From: Salegentibacter echinorum
GTDB taxonomy: Bacteria > Bacteroidota > Bacteroidia > Flavobacteriales > Flavobacteriaceae
Direction: 5' to 3'
Assembly (NCBI RefSeq): GCF_900129445.1
Contig: NZ_FQVT01000001.1
Span: 744,001 to 808,000, forward strand
DNA length: 64,000 nucleotides
The position numbers and the translations under genes were made by a program. Below are positions 1 through 9,575 of this stretch, piece by piece. Every line of letters starts with the position of its first letter. Position 1 is the stretch's first letter. The notes beneath the pieces are model-generated. The model saw only the letters and a program-made list of their open reading frames with translations, did no database searches and was not told the origin of the DNA.

Positions 1-2707
1 ACAGCCTGTAAAAATTGAAGCCACCAATTTCATCTATGGTGCGAAAGAAGAATTAGTACCAGCCGAAGATGGTGAAAATCACCTTAAGCTGGTAGAAGCA
101 GGTGGGGGAGACCGTCATGATCATTACATAAAAGAAGGCGAAGTTCAAAATATTCATAACGTTTTATTTGCATTAAATAAGCCTACAGAAGGCGCCATTA
201 ATATTAATTATGATGAAGCCAGTGGTGAATACACGATAAATTCTCCTTTTGAAGGAGATTATATGCGAATGGCCGACCAGAAAAAAGGAGCGTTGGTACA
301 GGATTCTACCCAAAATCTAATGTTGCGTTCACTTTATAATATTGGGGAGATGCAGTTTGTATTCCCAGAGCCCATCGTTAAAGGAAAATATGACGTAATA
401 AAAACGCCAGAAAAAGCAGATGGACAAAGCGATGCTTTAACCTTAAAAGTTTCTTCGGAAGGGGAGTCTAAAACCATCACCCTAATGGGGGGACAGGGAA
501 TTGATAGCCAGCCGCAAAAATTAGAACTGGCAGGATTGGAATTTTACTTAAACTACGGAAGCAAAAAAATAGAATTGCCCTTCGCCCTAAAATTAAATGA
601 TTTTATCGCCGATAAGTATCCCGGGACAGAAAATAGTTACTCCTCATTTAAGAGTAAAGTAGAAATTGTAGAAGAAGGAAAGGAGAACGTGCCTTATGAA
701 ATTTATATGAATCACGTTTTAGACCATAAGGGCTTTAGGTTTTTCCAGGCCAGCTTTATGCCAGATGAAAAAGGAACCATACTTTCTGTAAACCACGATT
801 TTTGGGGAACCTGGATTACATATATTGGTTATACTTTACTTTACCTGGGGCTCATGTTAATTTTATTTGATAAAGGTTCACGTTTTGGAGATCTTAAGAG
901 AAGGTTGGAGAAAGTGAAGGATAAAAAGAAAAAATTAAGTATGGTACTGGTCTTCTTTATGGCAGCCGGTTCTATGTTCGCTCAAACGCCAGATGAATCT
1001 CATCAACATGCTGCTTCAGCTAAAAAACAGGTAGATTCTATAATTAAAAGTAATGCCATAAGCAAGGAACACGCAGCTAAATTTGGTAAGCTGGTAATTC
1101 AAGATGCTAGTGGGCGAATGAAGCCTGCAAATACGTATTCGTCAGAATTATTGAGAAAAATAAGTAAATCTGATACTTATGAAGGTTTAAGTTCAGATCA
1201 AATATTGGTTTCTTTAACTCAAAACCCTATGATTTGGTACAACGTACCTATTATTAAGGTAGAGAAACACAATGATAGTTTACACCATATTTTAAATGTT
1301 AACGAAGGGGAGAAATATCTTACTTTAGCCAGTTTTTTTGATAAAAAAGGTAATTATAAGCTCTCTCCATATCTTGAAAAAGCCTATCAGGCCGCGGTAC
1401 CCAATCAATTTCAGAAAGATTTTATCAATACCGATAAAAAGGTAAATCTTATGTATCGTGCTTTAGAAGGCAAAATACTTCGAATCTTTCCAATTCCCGG
1501 GGACGATAATAATAAGTGGTTGTCTTTTCCAGAATTAGATGAAGGGAATTTTAAGGGTATGGACTCGGTGTACACCAAACAGATATTGCCGTTGTACATG
1601 AGTTCGCTTCAGGAAGCCAATAAAACCGGTGATTATGCCCGGGCCAATGAATTTCTGGAAAGTATAAAAGGTTTTCAGAAGAAATTTGGAGAAGAAGTGA
1701 TGCCTTCCGAAGAAAAAATTAATGCAGAAATCACTTATAATAAATACGACGTTTTCCGAAACCTGTTTTGGATGTATATGGTTGCAGGCCTGGGAATGTT
1801 GGTATTTGTGATTGTAAGGATTTTTAAAGAAAATAAGCTCACAAAATGGCTTGTAAATATAAGTGGTATCATAGTACTGGTACTTTTTGTGGTGCATACC
1901 CTGGGCTTAATCGCCCGGTGGTATATCTCTGGTCATGCCCCCTGGAGTGATGCTTATGAGTCCATGATTTATGTGGCCTGGGCTACGATGTTTTTTGGTC
2001 TTGCATTTGGTAGAAAGAGTAGTTTAACAATCGCTTCTACGGCTTTTGTAACTTCTATGATCCTGATGATTGCGCATTGGAACTGGATGGATCCTGCCAT
2101 TGCCAACTTACAACCGGTGCTGGACTCTTATTGGTTAATGATTCACGTTTCGGTAATTGTAGGTAGCTACGGGCCATTTACCCTGGGAATGATTTTGGGG
2201 GTTGTTGCTTTGTTATTAATGATTTTTACAACAAAAGCTAACAAGAAGAAAATGGATCTCAATATAAAAGAGATTACTATTATTACAGAAATGGCGCTTA
2301 CGGTTGGCCTGGTGATGCTTACTATTGGAAACTTTTTGGGTGGCCAATGGGCAAATGAGAGCTGGGGACGCTATTGGGGATGGGACCCTAAAGAAACCTG
2401 GGCGTTAATTAGTATTATGGTTTATGCTTTTGTGATTCATATGAGATTAGTACCCGGTTTGCGAGGCCGTTGGTTCTTTAACTTAATGGCTATTGTTTCT
2501 TTTGCGAGTATCGTGATGACTTATTTTGGGGTTAATTTCTACCTGGCCGGCTTACATTCTTACGCGAGTGGAGAAAAGGTGATTACACCTACATTTGTGT
2601 ACTACTCGGTTGTAGCTGTTGCAATTCTAGGAGCAATTTCTTACTGGCGTTATAAAAAGTTTTATATGAAGCCAAAGAAGAAAAAGATAAAAAATAGAAA
2701 GTCCTAA
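1..2707 (+). CDS. ccsA: Cytochrome c biogenesis protein, ResB-CcsA fusion (5' end outside window)
   Basis: The frame is open from the first bases of the window, so the start lies upstream and only the 3' part is seen. The N-terminal half resembles a ResB/CcsB periplasmic domain ending in a membrane helix (about nt 800-870). A second helix (nt 940-985) is followed by a soluble stretch. The C-terminal third has about eight helices and the CcsA/CcmC heme-handling signature WGRYWGWDPKETW near nt 2360-2400, plus a conserved HAPWSDAYESM segment near nt 1935. System II assembly exports heme and attaches it to CxxCH motifs of c-type cytochromes at the outer face of the inner membrane. Fused CcsB-CcsA proteins are usual in Bacteroidota. 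The tail is strongly basic (KPKKKKIKNRK). A hairpin terminator follows 13 nt after the stop. The WWD motif makes the call secure. Confidence 0.93.
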   Translation, partial: QPVKIEATNFIYGAKEELVPAEDGENHLKLVEAGGGDRHDHYIKEGEVQNIHNVLFALNKPTEGAININYDEASGEYTINSPFEGDYMRMADQKKGALVQDSTQNLMLRSLYNIGEMQFVFPEPIVKGKYDVIKTPEKADGQSDALTLKVSSEGESKTITLMGGQGIDSQPQKLELAGLEFYLNYGSKKIELPFALKLNDFIADKYPGTENSYSSFKSKVEIVEEGKENVPYEIYMNHVLDHKGFRFFQASFMPDEKGTILSVNHDFWGTWITYIGYTLLYLGLMLILFDKGSRFGDLKRRLEKVKDKKKKLSMVLVFFMAAGSMFAQTPDESHQHAASAKKQVDSIIKSNAISKEHAAKFGKLVIQDASGRMKPANTYSSELLRKISKSDTYEGLSSDQILVSLTQNPMIWYNVPIIKVEKHNDSLHHILNVNEGEKYLTLASFFDKKGNYKLSPYLEKAYQAAVPNQFQKDFINTDKKVNLMYRALEGKILRIFPIPGDDNNKWLSFPELDEGNFKGMDSVYTKQILPLYMSSLQEANKTGDYARANEFLESIKGFQKKFGEEVMPSEEKINAEITYNKYDVFRNLFWMYMVAGLGMLVFVIVRIFKENKLTKWLVNISGIIVLVLFVVHTLGLIARWYISGHAPWSDAYESMIYVAWATMFFGLAFGRKSSLTIASTAFVTSMILMIAHWNWMDPAIANLQPVLDSYWLMIHVSVIVGSYGPFTLGMILGVVALLLMIFTTKANKKKMDLNIKEITIITEMALTVGLVMLTIGNFLGGQWANESWGRYWGWDPKETWALISIMVYAFVIHMRLVPGLRGRWFFNLMAIVSFASIVMTYFGVNFYLAGLHSYASGEKVITPTFVYYSVVAVAILGAISYWRYKKFYMKPKKKKIKNRKS

Positions 2708-2719
2708 GTTTTAAAATAG

Positions 2720-2750
2720 AAAAGGCTGCATTTTTAAGTGCAGCCTTTTT
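2720..2750 (+). terminator. Rho-independent terminator after ccsA
   Basis: An 11-bp perfect stem (AAAAGGCTGCA / TGCAGCCTTTT) with an 8-nt loop ends in a T tract. It sits between convergent ccsA and fumC and could serve both strands because the left arm begins with an A run. Confidence 0.85.
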
Positions 2751-2772
2751 ATTTTTATACTAATTAAGAAGA

Positions 2773-4170
2773 TTATTGAATCTCGCCGACCATCTCTTTA
2801 GGCTGTACCCATTCGTCAAATTGATCTTCTGTGAGGTGTCCTAATTTAACGGCAGCTTCTTTAAGTGTAGTACCATTCTTATGCGCTTCATTCGCGATTT
2901 CGGCAGCTTTGTAATAACCAATTTTGGTGTTTAAAGCGGTTACCAACATAAGGGAATTATTTACCAGCTCTTTAATACGTTGAGTGTTTGGTTCAATTCC
3001 GCGGGCGCAATTTTCATCAAATGAATCACAGGCGTCGCCAAGAAGCTGGGCGCTTTGCAATAAATTTGCTGCCATAACCGGCTTAAATACATTTAGCTCA
3101 AATTGTCCCTGCATTCCACCAACGCCAATAGCTACATCATTACCCATAACCTGGGCACAAACCATAGTTAGTGCTTCACATTGAGTAGGGTTCACTTTCC
3201 CGGGCATAATAGAAGAACCTGGCTCATTTGCCGGAATATTGATCTCTCCAATACCACTTCTTGGTCCTGAAGATAGCATCCTAATATCATTTCCAATTTT
3301 GTTTAAAGCTACAGCCAGCTGTTTTAAAGCTCCGTGAGTTTCTACAAATGCGTCGTGAGCAGCTAAAGCCTCAAATTTATTTTTGGCCGAAATAAATGGT
3401 AAGTCGGTGAATTTAGCAATGTAACCTGCTACTTTTTCGGCATAACCTTTTGGAGTGTTAAGCCCGGTTCCTACGGCGGTACCACCAAGCGCTAGTTCGG
3501 CAAGATGTGGTAGTGTGTTTTCCAGCGCTTTTATCCCGTGGTTTAATTGTGCGACATACCCACTAAATTCCTGTCCCAGGGTTAGAGGAGTCGCATCCAT
3601 AAAGTGCGTTCGTCCTATCTTTACTACTTCCTTAAATTCCTCTGATTTGTCCTGTAATGTATCTCGTAATTTTTTTATGCCGGGAAGTGTTACTTCCGTA
3701 ATTTTTTGATAAGCCGCAATATGCATTCCGGTAGGGAAGGTGTCATTTGAGGATTGTGACTTGTTGACATCGTCGTTGGGTTGCAGGGTTTTTTCTCCTT
3801 CTCCCAGTTTTTTTCCAGCCAACTGATGTGCTCTATTGGCGATTACCTCATTCACATTCATATTGCTTTGGGTACCGCTTCCCGTTTGCCAAATTACCAG
3901 TGGAAACTCGGCATCGTGCTTTCCTTCCAAAATTTCGTCACAAACTTTTGCAATTTGATCCCGTTTTTCTTCTGAAAGAACTTCCAGCTCACAGTTGGTG
4001 TAAGCTGCAGCTTTCTTGAGATAAGCAAAGCCATAAACGATTTCTAAGGGCATACTGGCCGCAGGCCCTATTTTAAAATTGTTCCGTGAACGTTCGGTTT
4101 GTGCTCCCCACAATTTATCTGCAGGAACCTTTACATCTCCAATCGTATCTTTTTCGATTCTATAGTCCAT
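2773..4170 (-). CDS. fumC: Fumarate hydratase, class II
   Basis: Catalyses fumarate + water to L-malate in the TCA cycle, as a cytosolic homotetramer. The 465-residue product has all class II landmarks: [14 protein letters not shown] near residue 97, [13 protein letters not shown] near 135, [17 protein letters not shown] near 185 and the superfamily signature [13 protein letters not shown] near 315. The frame is open further upstream to 4269, but homology begins at [16 protein letters not shown], so the ATG at 4170 is chosen; the extra 33 codons look like noncoding leader. It is convergent with ccsA and stands alone. Length matches the family (about 460-467 aa). Note that sucC, another TCA gene, is far away at 37.6 kb. 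Confidence 0.97.
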   Translation of the reverse strand: MDYRIEKDTIGDVKVPADKLWGAQTERSRNNFKIGPAASMPLEIVYGFAYLKKAAAYTNCELEVLSEEKRDQIAKVCDEILEGKHDAEFPLVIWQTGSGTQSNMNVNEVIANRAHQLAGKKLGEGEKTLQPNDDVNKSQSSNDTFPTGMHIAAYQKITEVTLPGIKKLRDTLQDKSEEFKEVVKIGRTHFMDATPLTLGQEFSGYVAQLNHGIKALENTLPHLAELALGGTAVGTGLNTPKGYAEKVAGYIAKFTDLPFISAKNKFEALAAHDAFVETHGALKQLAVALNKIGNDIRMLSSGPRSGIGEINIPANEPGSSIMPGKVNPTQCEALTMVCAQVMGNDVAIGVGGMQGQFELNVFKPVMAANLLQSAQLLGDACDSFDENCARGIEPNTQRIKELVNNSLMLVTALNTKIGYYKAAEIANEAHKNGTTLKEAAVKLGHLTEDQFDEWVQPKEMVGEIQ

Positions 4171-4349
4171 AAAATATAAGATTAGTTGAATCACAAATTT
4201 ACAAGTAAGTTGCTTCTTTAATGCATTGTTTAGCCTAAATTTAATTCCAATAGGACTCTGGCTTCTCATAATAATATTTTTTTAAAATTAATTGTGAAAA
4301 GCCGCCCAGACTTTATATCTTTGAAGTATTCTAAAAATTTCTGAAAGTT

Positions 4350-4517
4350 ATGTTCGAATTCGACCAATATCTCGGTTTTTTAGCTTTCCTGTTTATTCTT
4401 ACAATGGGATTCTGGCTAATGATTTTCTTATTTGCCTTATTGCCCTATTGGATTGGAGGTTCTCTAAAAGAATTTTTCCAGGAAAAGAAGGAAGAGCGAA
4501 AGAAGAAAAAATTATAG
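4350..4517 (+). CDS. Small membrane protein, 55 aa, function unknown
   Basis: A short frame begins ATGTTCGAATTCGACC and ends TAG directly before a strong terminator hairpin, which supports a real transcription unit. The product has a short acidic N-terminus (MFEFDQY), one long hydrophobic stretch (about residues 8-36, FLAFLFILTMGFWLMIFLF then ALLPYWIGG) and a highly basic tail (EKKEERKKKKL), so it should be an inner-membrane protein with a cytoplasmic C-terminus by the positive-inside rule. It is divergent from fumC. I do not recognise a family. Coding is inferred from the clean start, amphipathic design and terminator. Confidence 0.62.
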   Translation: MFEFDQYLGFLAFLFILTMGFWLMIFLFALLPYWIGGSLKEFFQEKKEERKKKKL

Positions 4518-4546
4518 AAAAAGGGACAGTTAATGTCCCTTTTTTT
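4518..4546 (+). terminator. Terminator after the 55-aa membrane protein
   Basis: Stem AAAGGGACA / TGTCCCTTT with a 5-nt loop and a T7 tract begins immediately after the stop codon at 4517. Confidence 0.88.
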
Positions 4547-4724
4547 ATGCCTTGCTTTTTGTATTTGGAATGCAGATGAAACCTATCTAGATTGCTTTAC
4601 CTTGTAATAAATATTCATCCCGGTGATCATCTGTATATCTGAAAATATAAATAATATTTTTTTATAAAATCTCGTGGATATCTCCCTGGTTTGTTTATTT
4701 CCATCTCTTTATGCATAAAAACAA

Positions 4725-4784
4725 TAAGACCTCACAATTTCGTATAACTCCCGGTAATTAATGGGACGAAACTATAAGGTCTTA
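4725..4784. repeat. Diverged copy of the ACCTCAC palindrome family
   Basis: Arms TAAGACCTCACAATTTCGT and ACGAAACTATAAGGTCTTA pair at 16 of 19 positions around a 22-nt centre that itself holds CCC/GGG. The outer arm shares AGACCTCAC with the perfect palindromes at 13753, 20739 and 27591. It lies between the convergent 55-aa gene and the TonB receptor, 56 nt after the receptor stop, and could terminate the receptor transcript. The rest of 4547-4839 shows nothing I can assign. Confidence 0.6.
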
Positions 4785-4839
4785 AAGCAACTCTTGTAAG
4801 AGATTTAGGCTCGGTTAAATTATATGAATGTTTAGCAGA

Positions 4840-7341
4840 TTATCCTTCAAAACCTTCTCCATCCATATCGTCACCTTCTCTACTTTTGCGTTGTTCATGT
4901 TTTTGTTGATTGAATCGATAGATGAGGGAAATATTAAAATTTTGTCCTTTTCTCCATTGAAATTCGGTAAAACGTTCGTAAGTATTTGTTGTAGTTAAAG
5001 ATTCTCTTTTTCTGGAATCCAATACATCTCTCACGTTTACTGAAATTGTAGCATTGTCATTAAATATATCTTTACTCAAAGCCAGGTCTAAAGAAAGATA
5101 ACCTTCTCTGTCGCCTTGCACGCCTTCTGCTGCACCTCTATAAAATGCGTTGGTTTGCCAATCTATCTTTGCGGGTAAGCTTACTTTAGAACTAAAGCGG
5201 GCAAACCAGCTGGTACTTTCTGCATCGTAGCTTTTCTCATTAAAATCCCCTTCTGTTTTAAATTGAAAGAAATTCACGCTGGTATTCAATCTAAGCCAAT
5301 CTGTTGGATTATAAAGTACGCCAAGTTCGGCTCCTGTTCTTTTATTTTCGGCCAGGTTTACCGGTAAAGTTCTAATTACACTAGAGCCTTCCACACTTTC
5401 CTCTATACGCTCAAATGAATCTGTTTCGTGCTGGTAATATACCGAAGATGTTAAGGTTAATGTTTTCCAGCGTTTTAAATAACCAATGTCAAAAGCATTG
5501 GAATAAGCGGGTTTTAAATTAGGGTTTCCCTGAAATACGTTATTATTACTACTTCTGGAAGGAAAAGGATTTATAAACCAGCTTCGAGGCCTATTGATCC
5601 TACGGTTGTACCCCAGGGTGATATTTTCTTTTTCACCAAGCTCAAAAGTAAGATTCACAGTAGGGAAGAGACCTAAGTAATCATCGTCAAAATTAGTTTC
5701 AATAGGAAAACCAAAAGCTTCTTCTAATTCTGCATCGGTAAGTTCACTATCTATATCACCTTTTAGATTTGTATTTTCTAATCTTAAACCAAGTAAAAAA
5801 GAAAACATTCCGAATTTACTTCCATATTGTGAATAAAGTGCGTGTACATTTTCAGTATAATCAAAAACATTGGTAAGCTGCGTGTTTAACTCCAGGTCAC
5901 CGGTTTCAACATTCTCTTGAAAAAGTTCATAATCGGTAAATTTATTTTCGAAATTTCCGCGATATCCGGCTTCAAATTGCGAGCTTTCACCAATTGGTAA
6001 CACGTAATCGGCCTGGATTAAATATTCTTTCTGGTCTTCAGTAGTATTAATTAACTCACCAAATAATGGATACTCAAAATCCTCATCTGCAATATTATTA
6101 AAATCGATTTCCTCATTAATATTGGTTATTTTGGTTTCTTTATCGGTTTCAAATTGAAAGTCGGCAGTAAGTTTATGACCTTCATCATTAAAATTGTTAA
6201 TGTAATTTAATGCGAATTGCCAGCTGTTGTCATTTTCCTTTTCTTTTTCCCTACGTGTTGTTCCCAGGGCTTCTTCATCACCTAAATAATTGGTGGTTTT
6301 ATTGGTGGTTAGATCTTCATCTTCCCCAGTACGATAGAAAATAGTACCGGTAATGGAAGATTGTTCAGTAAGAAAATATTCCATTCCCAGGTTAGTATTA
6401 AAATTTCTATTAACTCGGTCTATATCTCTGTCTTCATAAATACGGTCAAACTGCACACCACTATTTTCAAAATATTTAGTGTCGAAATATCCACCACCGG
6501 GGGCATCAAAATACCTGAAACTTGTAGTATTAAACAGGTTGAATTTTTCGGTTCTATAATTCACGTTTGCCGAAACACCGGCATTTGCGGGGGTTCCGCC
6601 GTTTAAGGTTAAAGAACCATTAAAACCGAGCGTTTCTTTTTGTCGCAAAATAATATTAAGGATACCCGCAGTACCTTCGGCATCATACCTGGCCGAAGGA
6701 GAGGTGATTACCTCAACCCTTTCAATAGCATCGGCAGGAAGTTGATTTAGCACATTGGTATCTCCAAATCCTGCCATTGCAGACGGTTTTCCGTTGATAA
6801 GGATTCTTACATTTTCATTACCGCGCAAGCTTATAGCACCATCTATATCTACATTTACAGACGGTACATTACTAAGCGCATCACTTACAGTCCCTCCGGC
6901 TGTGGTTAGATCCTTTCCAATATTATATACTTTTTTATCCAGCTGAATACTAACCTGGGTAGTCTCGGCGGTTACAATTACCTCATCCAGGTTATCTGAA
7001 CTTAAACCTAATTCTATGGTGCCTAAGTTTAAATCTGAACTAATCGTGCGATTATTGAATTTCTTAGATTCATAAGATATAAACTCCACTACAATATTGT
7101 AGGTGCCGGGAGAAACGTTAATTTTAAAAATACCTTTTCCGTTGGTTACACCACCGGTAACATCCTGAGGATTATTGGTGTTTACTATAGAAACGGTGGC
7201 ATACTCTAATGGAACCTCAAGTTCATCGTCCATTACTTTCCCCGAGATCTCAAAAGTTTCATTTGCCGATTGTGGATAAACCAGCAGGTTAATTAAAAGA
7301 AAAAACGCTAATATAAGCGGCTTGTAAATTTTGGTGGTCAT
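4840..7341 (-). CDS. TonB-dependent outer-membrane receptor with N-terminal carboxypeptidase-regulatory-like domain
   Basis: An 833-residue outer-membrane protein. A Sec signal peptide (KPLILAFFLLINLLVYPQS) is followed by a beta-sandwich CarboxypepD_reg-like domain (about 28-105), a plug domain (about 120-230, with LSNVPSVNVDIDGAISLRGN and VRILINGKPSAM) and a 22-strand-type barrel of the Bacteroidota outer membrane beta-barrel family. No SusD-like partner is adjacent, so it is not a classic polysaccharide-utilisation pair. Substrate cannot be told: these orphan receptors take up siderophores, peptides or other ligands. The C-terminus runs beyond the last strand (FNISLIYRFN) into a charged tail (EQRKSREGDDMDGEGFEG), which is unusual because barrel proteins normally end in an aromatic residue. 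Confidence 0.93.
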   Translation of the reverse strand: MTTKIYKPLILAFFLLINLLVYPQSANETFEISGKVMDDELEVPLEYATVSIVNTNNPQDVTGGVTNGKGIFKINVSPGTYNIVVEFISYESKKFNNRTISSDLNLGTIELGLSSDNLDEVIVTAETTQVSIQLDKKVYNIGKDLTTAGGTVSDALSNVPSVNVDIDGAISLRGNENVRILINGKPSAMAGFGDTNVLNQLPADAIERVEVITSPSARYDAEGTAGILNIILRQKETLGFNGSLTLNGGTPANAGVSANVNYRTEKFNLFNTTSFRYFDAPGGGYFDTKYFENSGVQFDRIYEDRDIDRVNRNFNTNLGMEYFLTEQSSITGTIFYRTGEDEDLTTNKTTNYLGDEEALGTTRREKEKENDNSWQFALNYINNFNDEGHKLTADFQFETDKETKITNINEEIDFNNIADEDFEYPLFGELINTTEDQKEYLIQADYVLPIGESSQFEAGYRGNFENKFTDYELFQENVETGDLELNTQLTNVFDYTENVHALYSQYGSKFGMFSFLLGLRLENTNLKGDIDSELTDAELEEAFGFPIETNFDDDYLGLFPTVNLTFELGEKENITLGYNRRINRPRSWFINPFPSRSSNNNVFQGNPNLKPAYSNAFDIGYLKRWKTLTLTSSVYYQHETDSFERIEESVEGSSVIRTLPVNLAENKRTGAELGVLYNPTDWLRLNTSVNFFQFKTEGDFNEKSYDAESTSWFARFSSKVSLPAKIDWQTNAFYRGAAEGVQGDREGYLSLDLALSKDIFNDNATISVNVRDVLDSRKRESLTTTNTYERFTEFQWRKGQNFNISLIYRFNQQKHEQRKSREGDDMDGEGFEG

Positions 7342-7537
7342 AAGAATTTTTATTCTTTGACCGTCAATTTTTAAAATGGTTTAATTAAAAATAGCTAAAA
7401 CATGCGTAAAATGTGAGTTTTCTCGATATTCATCATTTTATTGCCTGATTTTCAGAAGATAAGTATTTTTAAATTAATAACCTCAATTCAAGGATACGAG
7501 TTATGATTTTGAAAAAATCTCTTATTTTAAGGCAAGA

Positions 7538-7571
7538 CCCGGGGAACAAAATCCTGGGTAATCACCCCGGG
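7538..7571. repeat. Inverted repeat CCCGGGG/CCCCGGG after the 123-aa gene
   Basis: A perfect 7-bp GC-only stem with a 20-nt centre that contains another CCTGGG. It begins 1 nt past the stop of the gene at 7573 on the minus strand. The T tract expected of an intrinsic terminator is lacking, so it may be an mRNA-end stabiliser or a weak terminator. Confidence 0.4.
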
Positions 7572-7572
7572 A

Positions 7573-7944
7573 TTAAACCTCTTGAGATATCTTTTTATTC
7601 AATTCTAAATACTTTACAAATTGAGGTTCACTCATAAAGCTCTTAAGTTTTTTATGTTCTGCTTTCTGAATAGACTTTAACCTGTAAATGATTTCATCTT
7701 CACTTAAAGTCTTAGAGTTGATGATAGCGTTTTTCTTTAGTGTAAATTCGATGATTAAATCTTCCATTTTGGAGGTTTGGTACAAATCTAATTCAAGTCT
7801 ATTTTTCCATAGAAGTGCTAATTCCTCTGCGATTTCAAGCAGTTCTTCTCTACTATTTTTGTTGATATATATTTTAGAAAATACAAAACCTGCTACTAAA
7901 AAGCTCGCAGCACCGATTATTGCAATTTTTTGTTGAGTTTTCAT
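7573..7944 (-). CDS. Membrane-anchored helical protein, 123 aa, unknown
   Basis: The N-terminus has one hydrophobic segment (IAIIGAASFLVAGFVFSKIY, about residues 8-27) that could be a signal anchor. The rest is predicted highly helical with heptad-like spacing (LLEIAEELALLWKNRLELDLYQTSKM...). The last part (KLKSFMSEPQFVKYLEL) recalls the LTxxQ helical hairpin of Spy/CpxP-like periplasmic proteins, but the resemblance is weak. No cysteines or catalytic residues stand out. It starts 14 nt after the ArsC-like gene stop, so the two are probably cotranscribed from the prfB side. Confidence 0.7.
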   Translation of the reverse strand: MKTQQKIAIIGAASFLVAGFVFSKIYINKNSREELLEIAEELALLWKNRLELDLYQTSKMEDLIIEFTLKKNAIINSKTLSEDEIIYRLKSIQKAEHKKLKSFMSEPQFVKYLELNKKISQEV

Positions 7945-7958
7945 TGTTCGCTGGTTTA

Positions 7959-8300
7959 CTATAATAGTTCTTCAATTTTACTTTCTGGCCTGCCTACCAC
8001 TGCTTTGTCTTTAGTTGCTACAATGGGTCTTTCAATTAATTTTGGGTTGCTTTGCATCACACTCACCAATTCCTTATCACTAAGGTCTTTGTTCTTGTAT
8101 TCATCTTTCCAAAGTTTTTCTTTAGTACGAACTAATTGAATAGGAGCAAAGCTTAATTTTTCAAGAATCTCTTCCAATTCAGTTTCAGAAAGAGGGTCTT
8201 TCAAATATTCTCTAACTTTATATTCTTTTCCTGAATTTTTTACTAATTCTAAACCTTCTCGAGATTTTTTGCATCTGGCGTTGTGATAAACAGTAATCAT
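7959..8300 (-). CDS. ArsC/Spx-family arsenate reductase-like protein
   Basis: A 113-residue thioredoxin-fold protein. HNARCKKSREGL (residues 6-17) matches the ArsC active-site loop around the catalytic Cys10. A conserved arginine follows in LVRTKEKLW (about 58) and another in RPIVATKD (about 93), the positions used by glutaredoxin-linked arsenate reductases to bind oxyanion. YffB-type and Spx-type relatives share the fold, and no arsenite pump or ArsR regulator is adjacent, so a role in arsenic resistance is unproven; a general thiol-redox function is possible. It ends 14 nt before the following gene on the same strand. Confidence 0.82.
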   Translation of the reverse strand: MITVYHNARCKKSREGLELVKNSGKEYKVREYLKDPLSETELEEILEKLSFAPIQLVRTKEKLWKDEYKNKDLSDKELVSVMQSNPKLIERPIVATKDKAVVGRPESKIEELL

Positions 8301-8357
8301 TGTTTTTTGGTTTTTAGCAGTATAAAATACAAAATTAAAATGGAAATCCTAATAGCA

Positions 8358-9456
8358 TTAGTCTTCCTGTTTTTGTCCCATCATCATTAAAAATGATTTT
8401 AAAAATACATCAATATCCCCGTCCATAACCGAATCTACATTCCCGGTTTCTTCGCCGGTCCTTACATCTTTCACTAATTTATAAGGATGCATCACATAAT
8501 TGCGTATTTGCGAGCCCCACTCAATCTTCATTTTTGAGTCTTCAATCTCCCGGCGTTGCTCTTGTTGCTTCTGAAGTTCAATTTCATACAACTGACTTTT
8601 TAAAAGTTGCATCGCCTTGGTTTTGTTCTCCAATTGAGACCGGGTTTCAGAATTCTCTACAACGATACCGGTAGGAGCGTGGCGCAAGCGAACCGCGGTT
8701 TCAACCTTATTTACATTTTGACCTCCCGCACCCGAAGAACGCATCGTTTCCCAGGAAATATCTGAAGGATCAATATCAATTTCAATTGACTCATCGGCCA
8801 GCGGATAAACATAAACCGAAACGAATGAGGTATGTCTTTTTGCATTACTGTCAAAAGGCGAAATACGTACTAATCTATGCACGCCATTTTCACCTTTTAA
8901 CCAGCCAAAAGCATATTCTCCTTCAATCTCAAGGGTCACTGTTTTAACACCTGCAACATCACCAGATTGGTAATTGAGTTCCTTAATTTTGAAATTACGT
9001 TTTTCTGCCCACATTAAGTACATTCGCATAAGCATTTCTGCCCAGTCGCAACTTTCTGTACCACCGGCCCCTGCCGTAATTTGCAATACTGCACTTAATT
9101 TGTCCCCTTCTTCAGAAAGCATGTTTTTGAACTCCAAATCCTCTATAAGCTGAAGCGGCTGCACCATCTTTTCTTTTACTTCGGCTTCGGTGGCTTCTCC
9201 TTCTTTATAGAACTCCTGAAGCACCTCCAGGTCTTCTACCAGAGTTTCAGCTTTTTCAAATTCGCTTACCCATTGCTTTTCGGCATTTAGATCGCGCATA
9301 ATGACTTCGGCCTTTTTTGGATCATCCCAAAAATTTGGAGCAAAAGTTTTTTCTTCTTGATTGGCTATTTCTATTTTCTTGGAATCAATGTCAAAGATAC
9401 CCCCTTAACGCACCAAGGCGCTCTCTAAGATCTTTGATATATTCTGATGTGATCAT
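8358..9456 (-). CDS. prfB: Peptide chain release factor 2, expressed by programmed +1 frameshift
   Basis: RF2 reads UGA and UAA stops and triggers peptide release. The ATG at 9456 opens a 21-codon leader ([21 protein letters not shown]) that meets an in-frame TGA at 9393-9391. Skipping base 9393 continues as [14 protein letters not shown] and joins the main frame that otherwise would seem to begin at 9299. The joined product is 365 residues, the same length as E. coli RF2. The SPF codon-recognition tripeptide lies in [15 protein letters not shown] and the catalytic GGQ in [16 protein letters not shown]. Expression should be autoregulated: scarce RF2 lets the ribosome pause at UGA and shift. 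Annotating only the frame from 9299 would lose the first 52 residues. Confidence 0.97.
9391..9405 (-). promoter_or_regulatory. prfB: prfB +1 programmed frameshift site
   Basis: Read on the minus strand the site is AGGGGGTATCTTTGAC. It comprises an internal Shine-Dalgarno-like AGGGGG (9405-9400), a 3-nt spacer TAT, the slippery CTT (9396-9394) and the TGA stop (9393-9391) followed by C. This is the classic RF2 arrangement, including the poor termination context TGAC. Confidence 0.96.
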
Positions 9457-9575
9457 ATTTTCATTTTTTTTTGAATTGGCAGATACTGCCTTCATTTTAA
9501 AGAGTAAAAATAGAATTTAAGACCGCGCCAGGAAAGTATTTAACTATATTTTTATAGTTTTAAACTTTCAAAAAA

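Noticed and set aside
1535-1897. Minus-strand 120-aa frame inside ccsA
   Set aside because: Antisense shadow; composition unlike protein and no start signal.
7538-7571. GC-rich hairpin read as a full terminator
   Set aside because: The stem is real, but no T tract follows on the minus strand, so I list it as an inverted repeat only.
9317-9520. Plus-strand frame over the prfB leader
   Set aside because: Antisense shadow of prfB and its leader, which the frameshift explains fully.
9542-9559. AACTATA-TTTT-TATAGTT dyad before the metalloprotease
   Set aside because: AT-only 7-bp symmetry is expected by chance in such a spacer, and nothing links it to a regulator.
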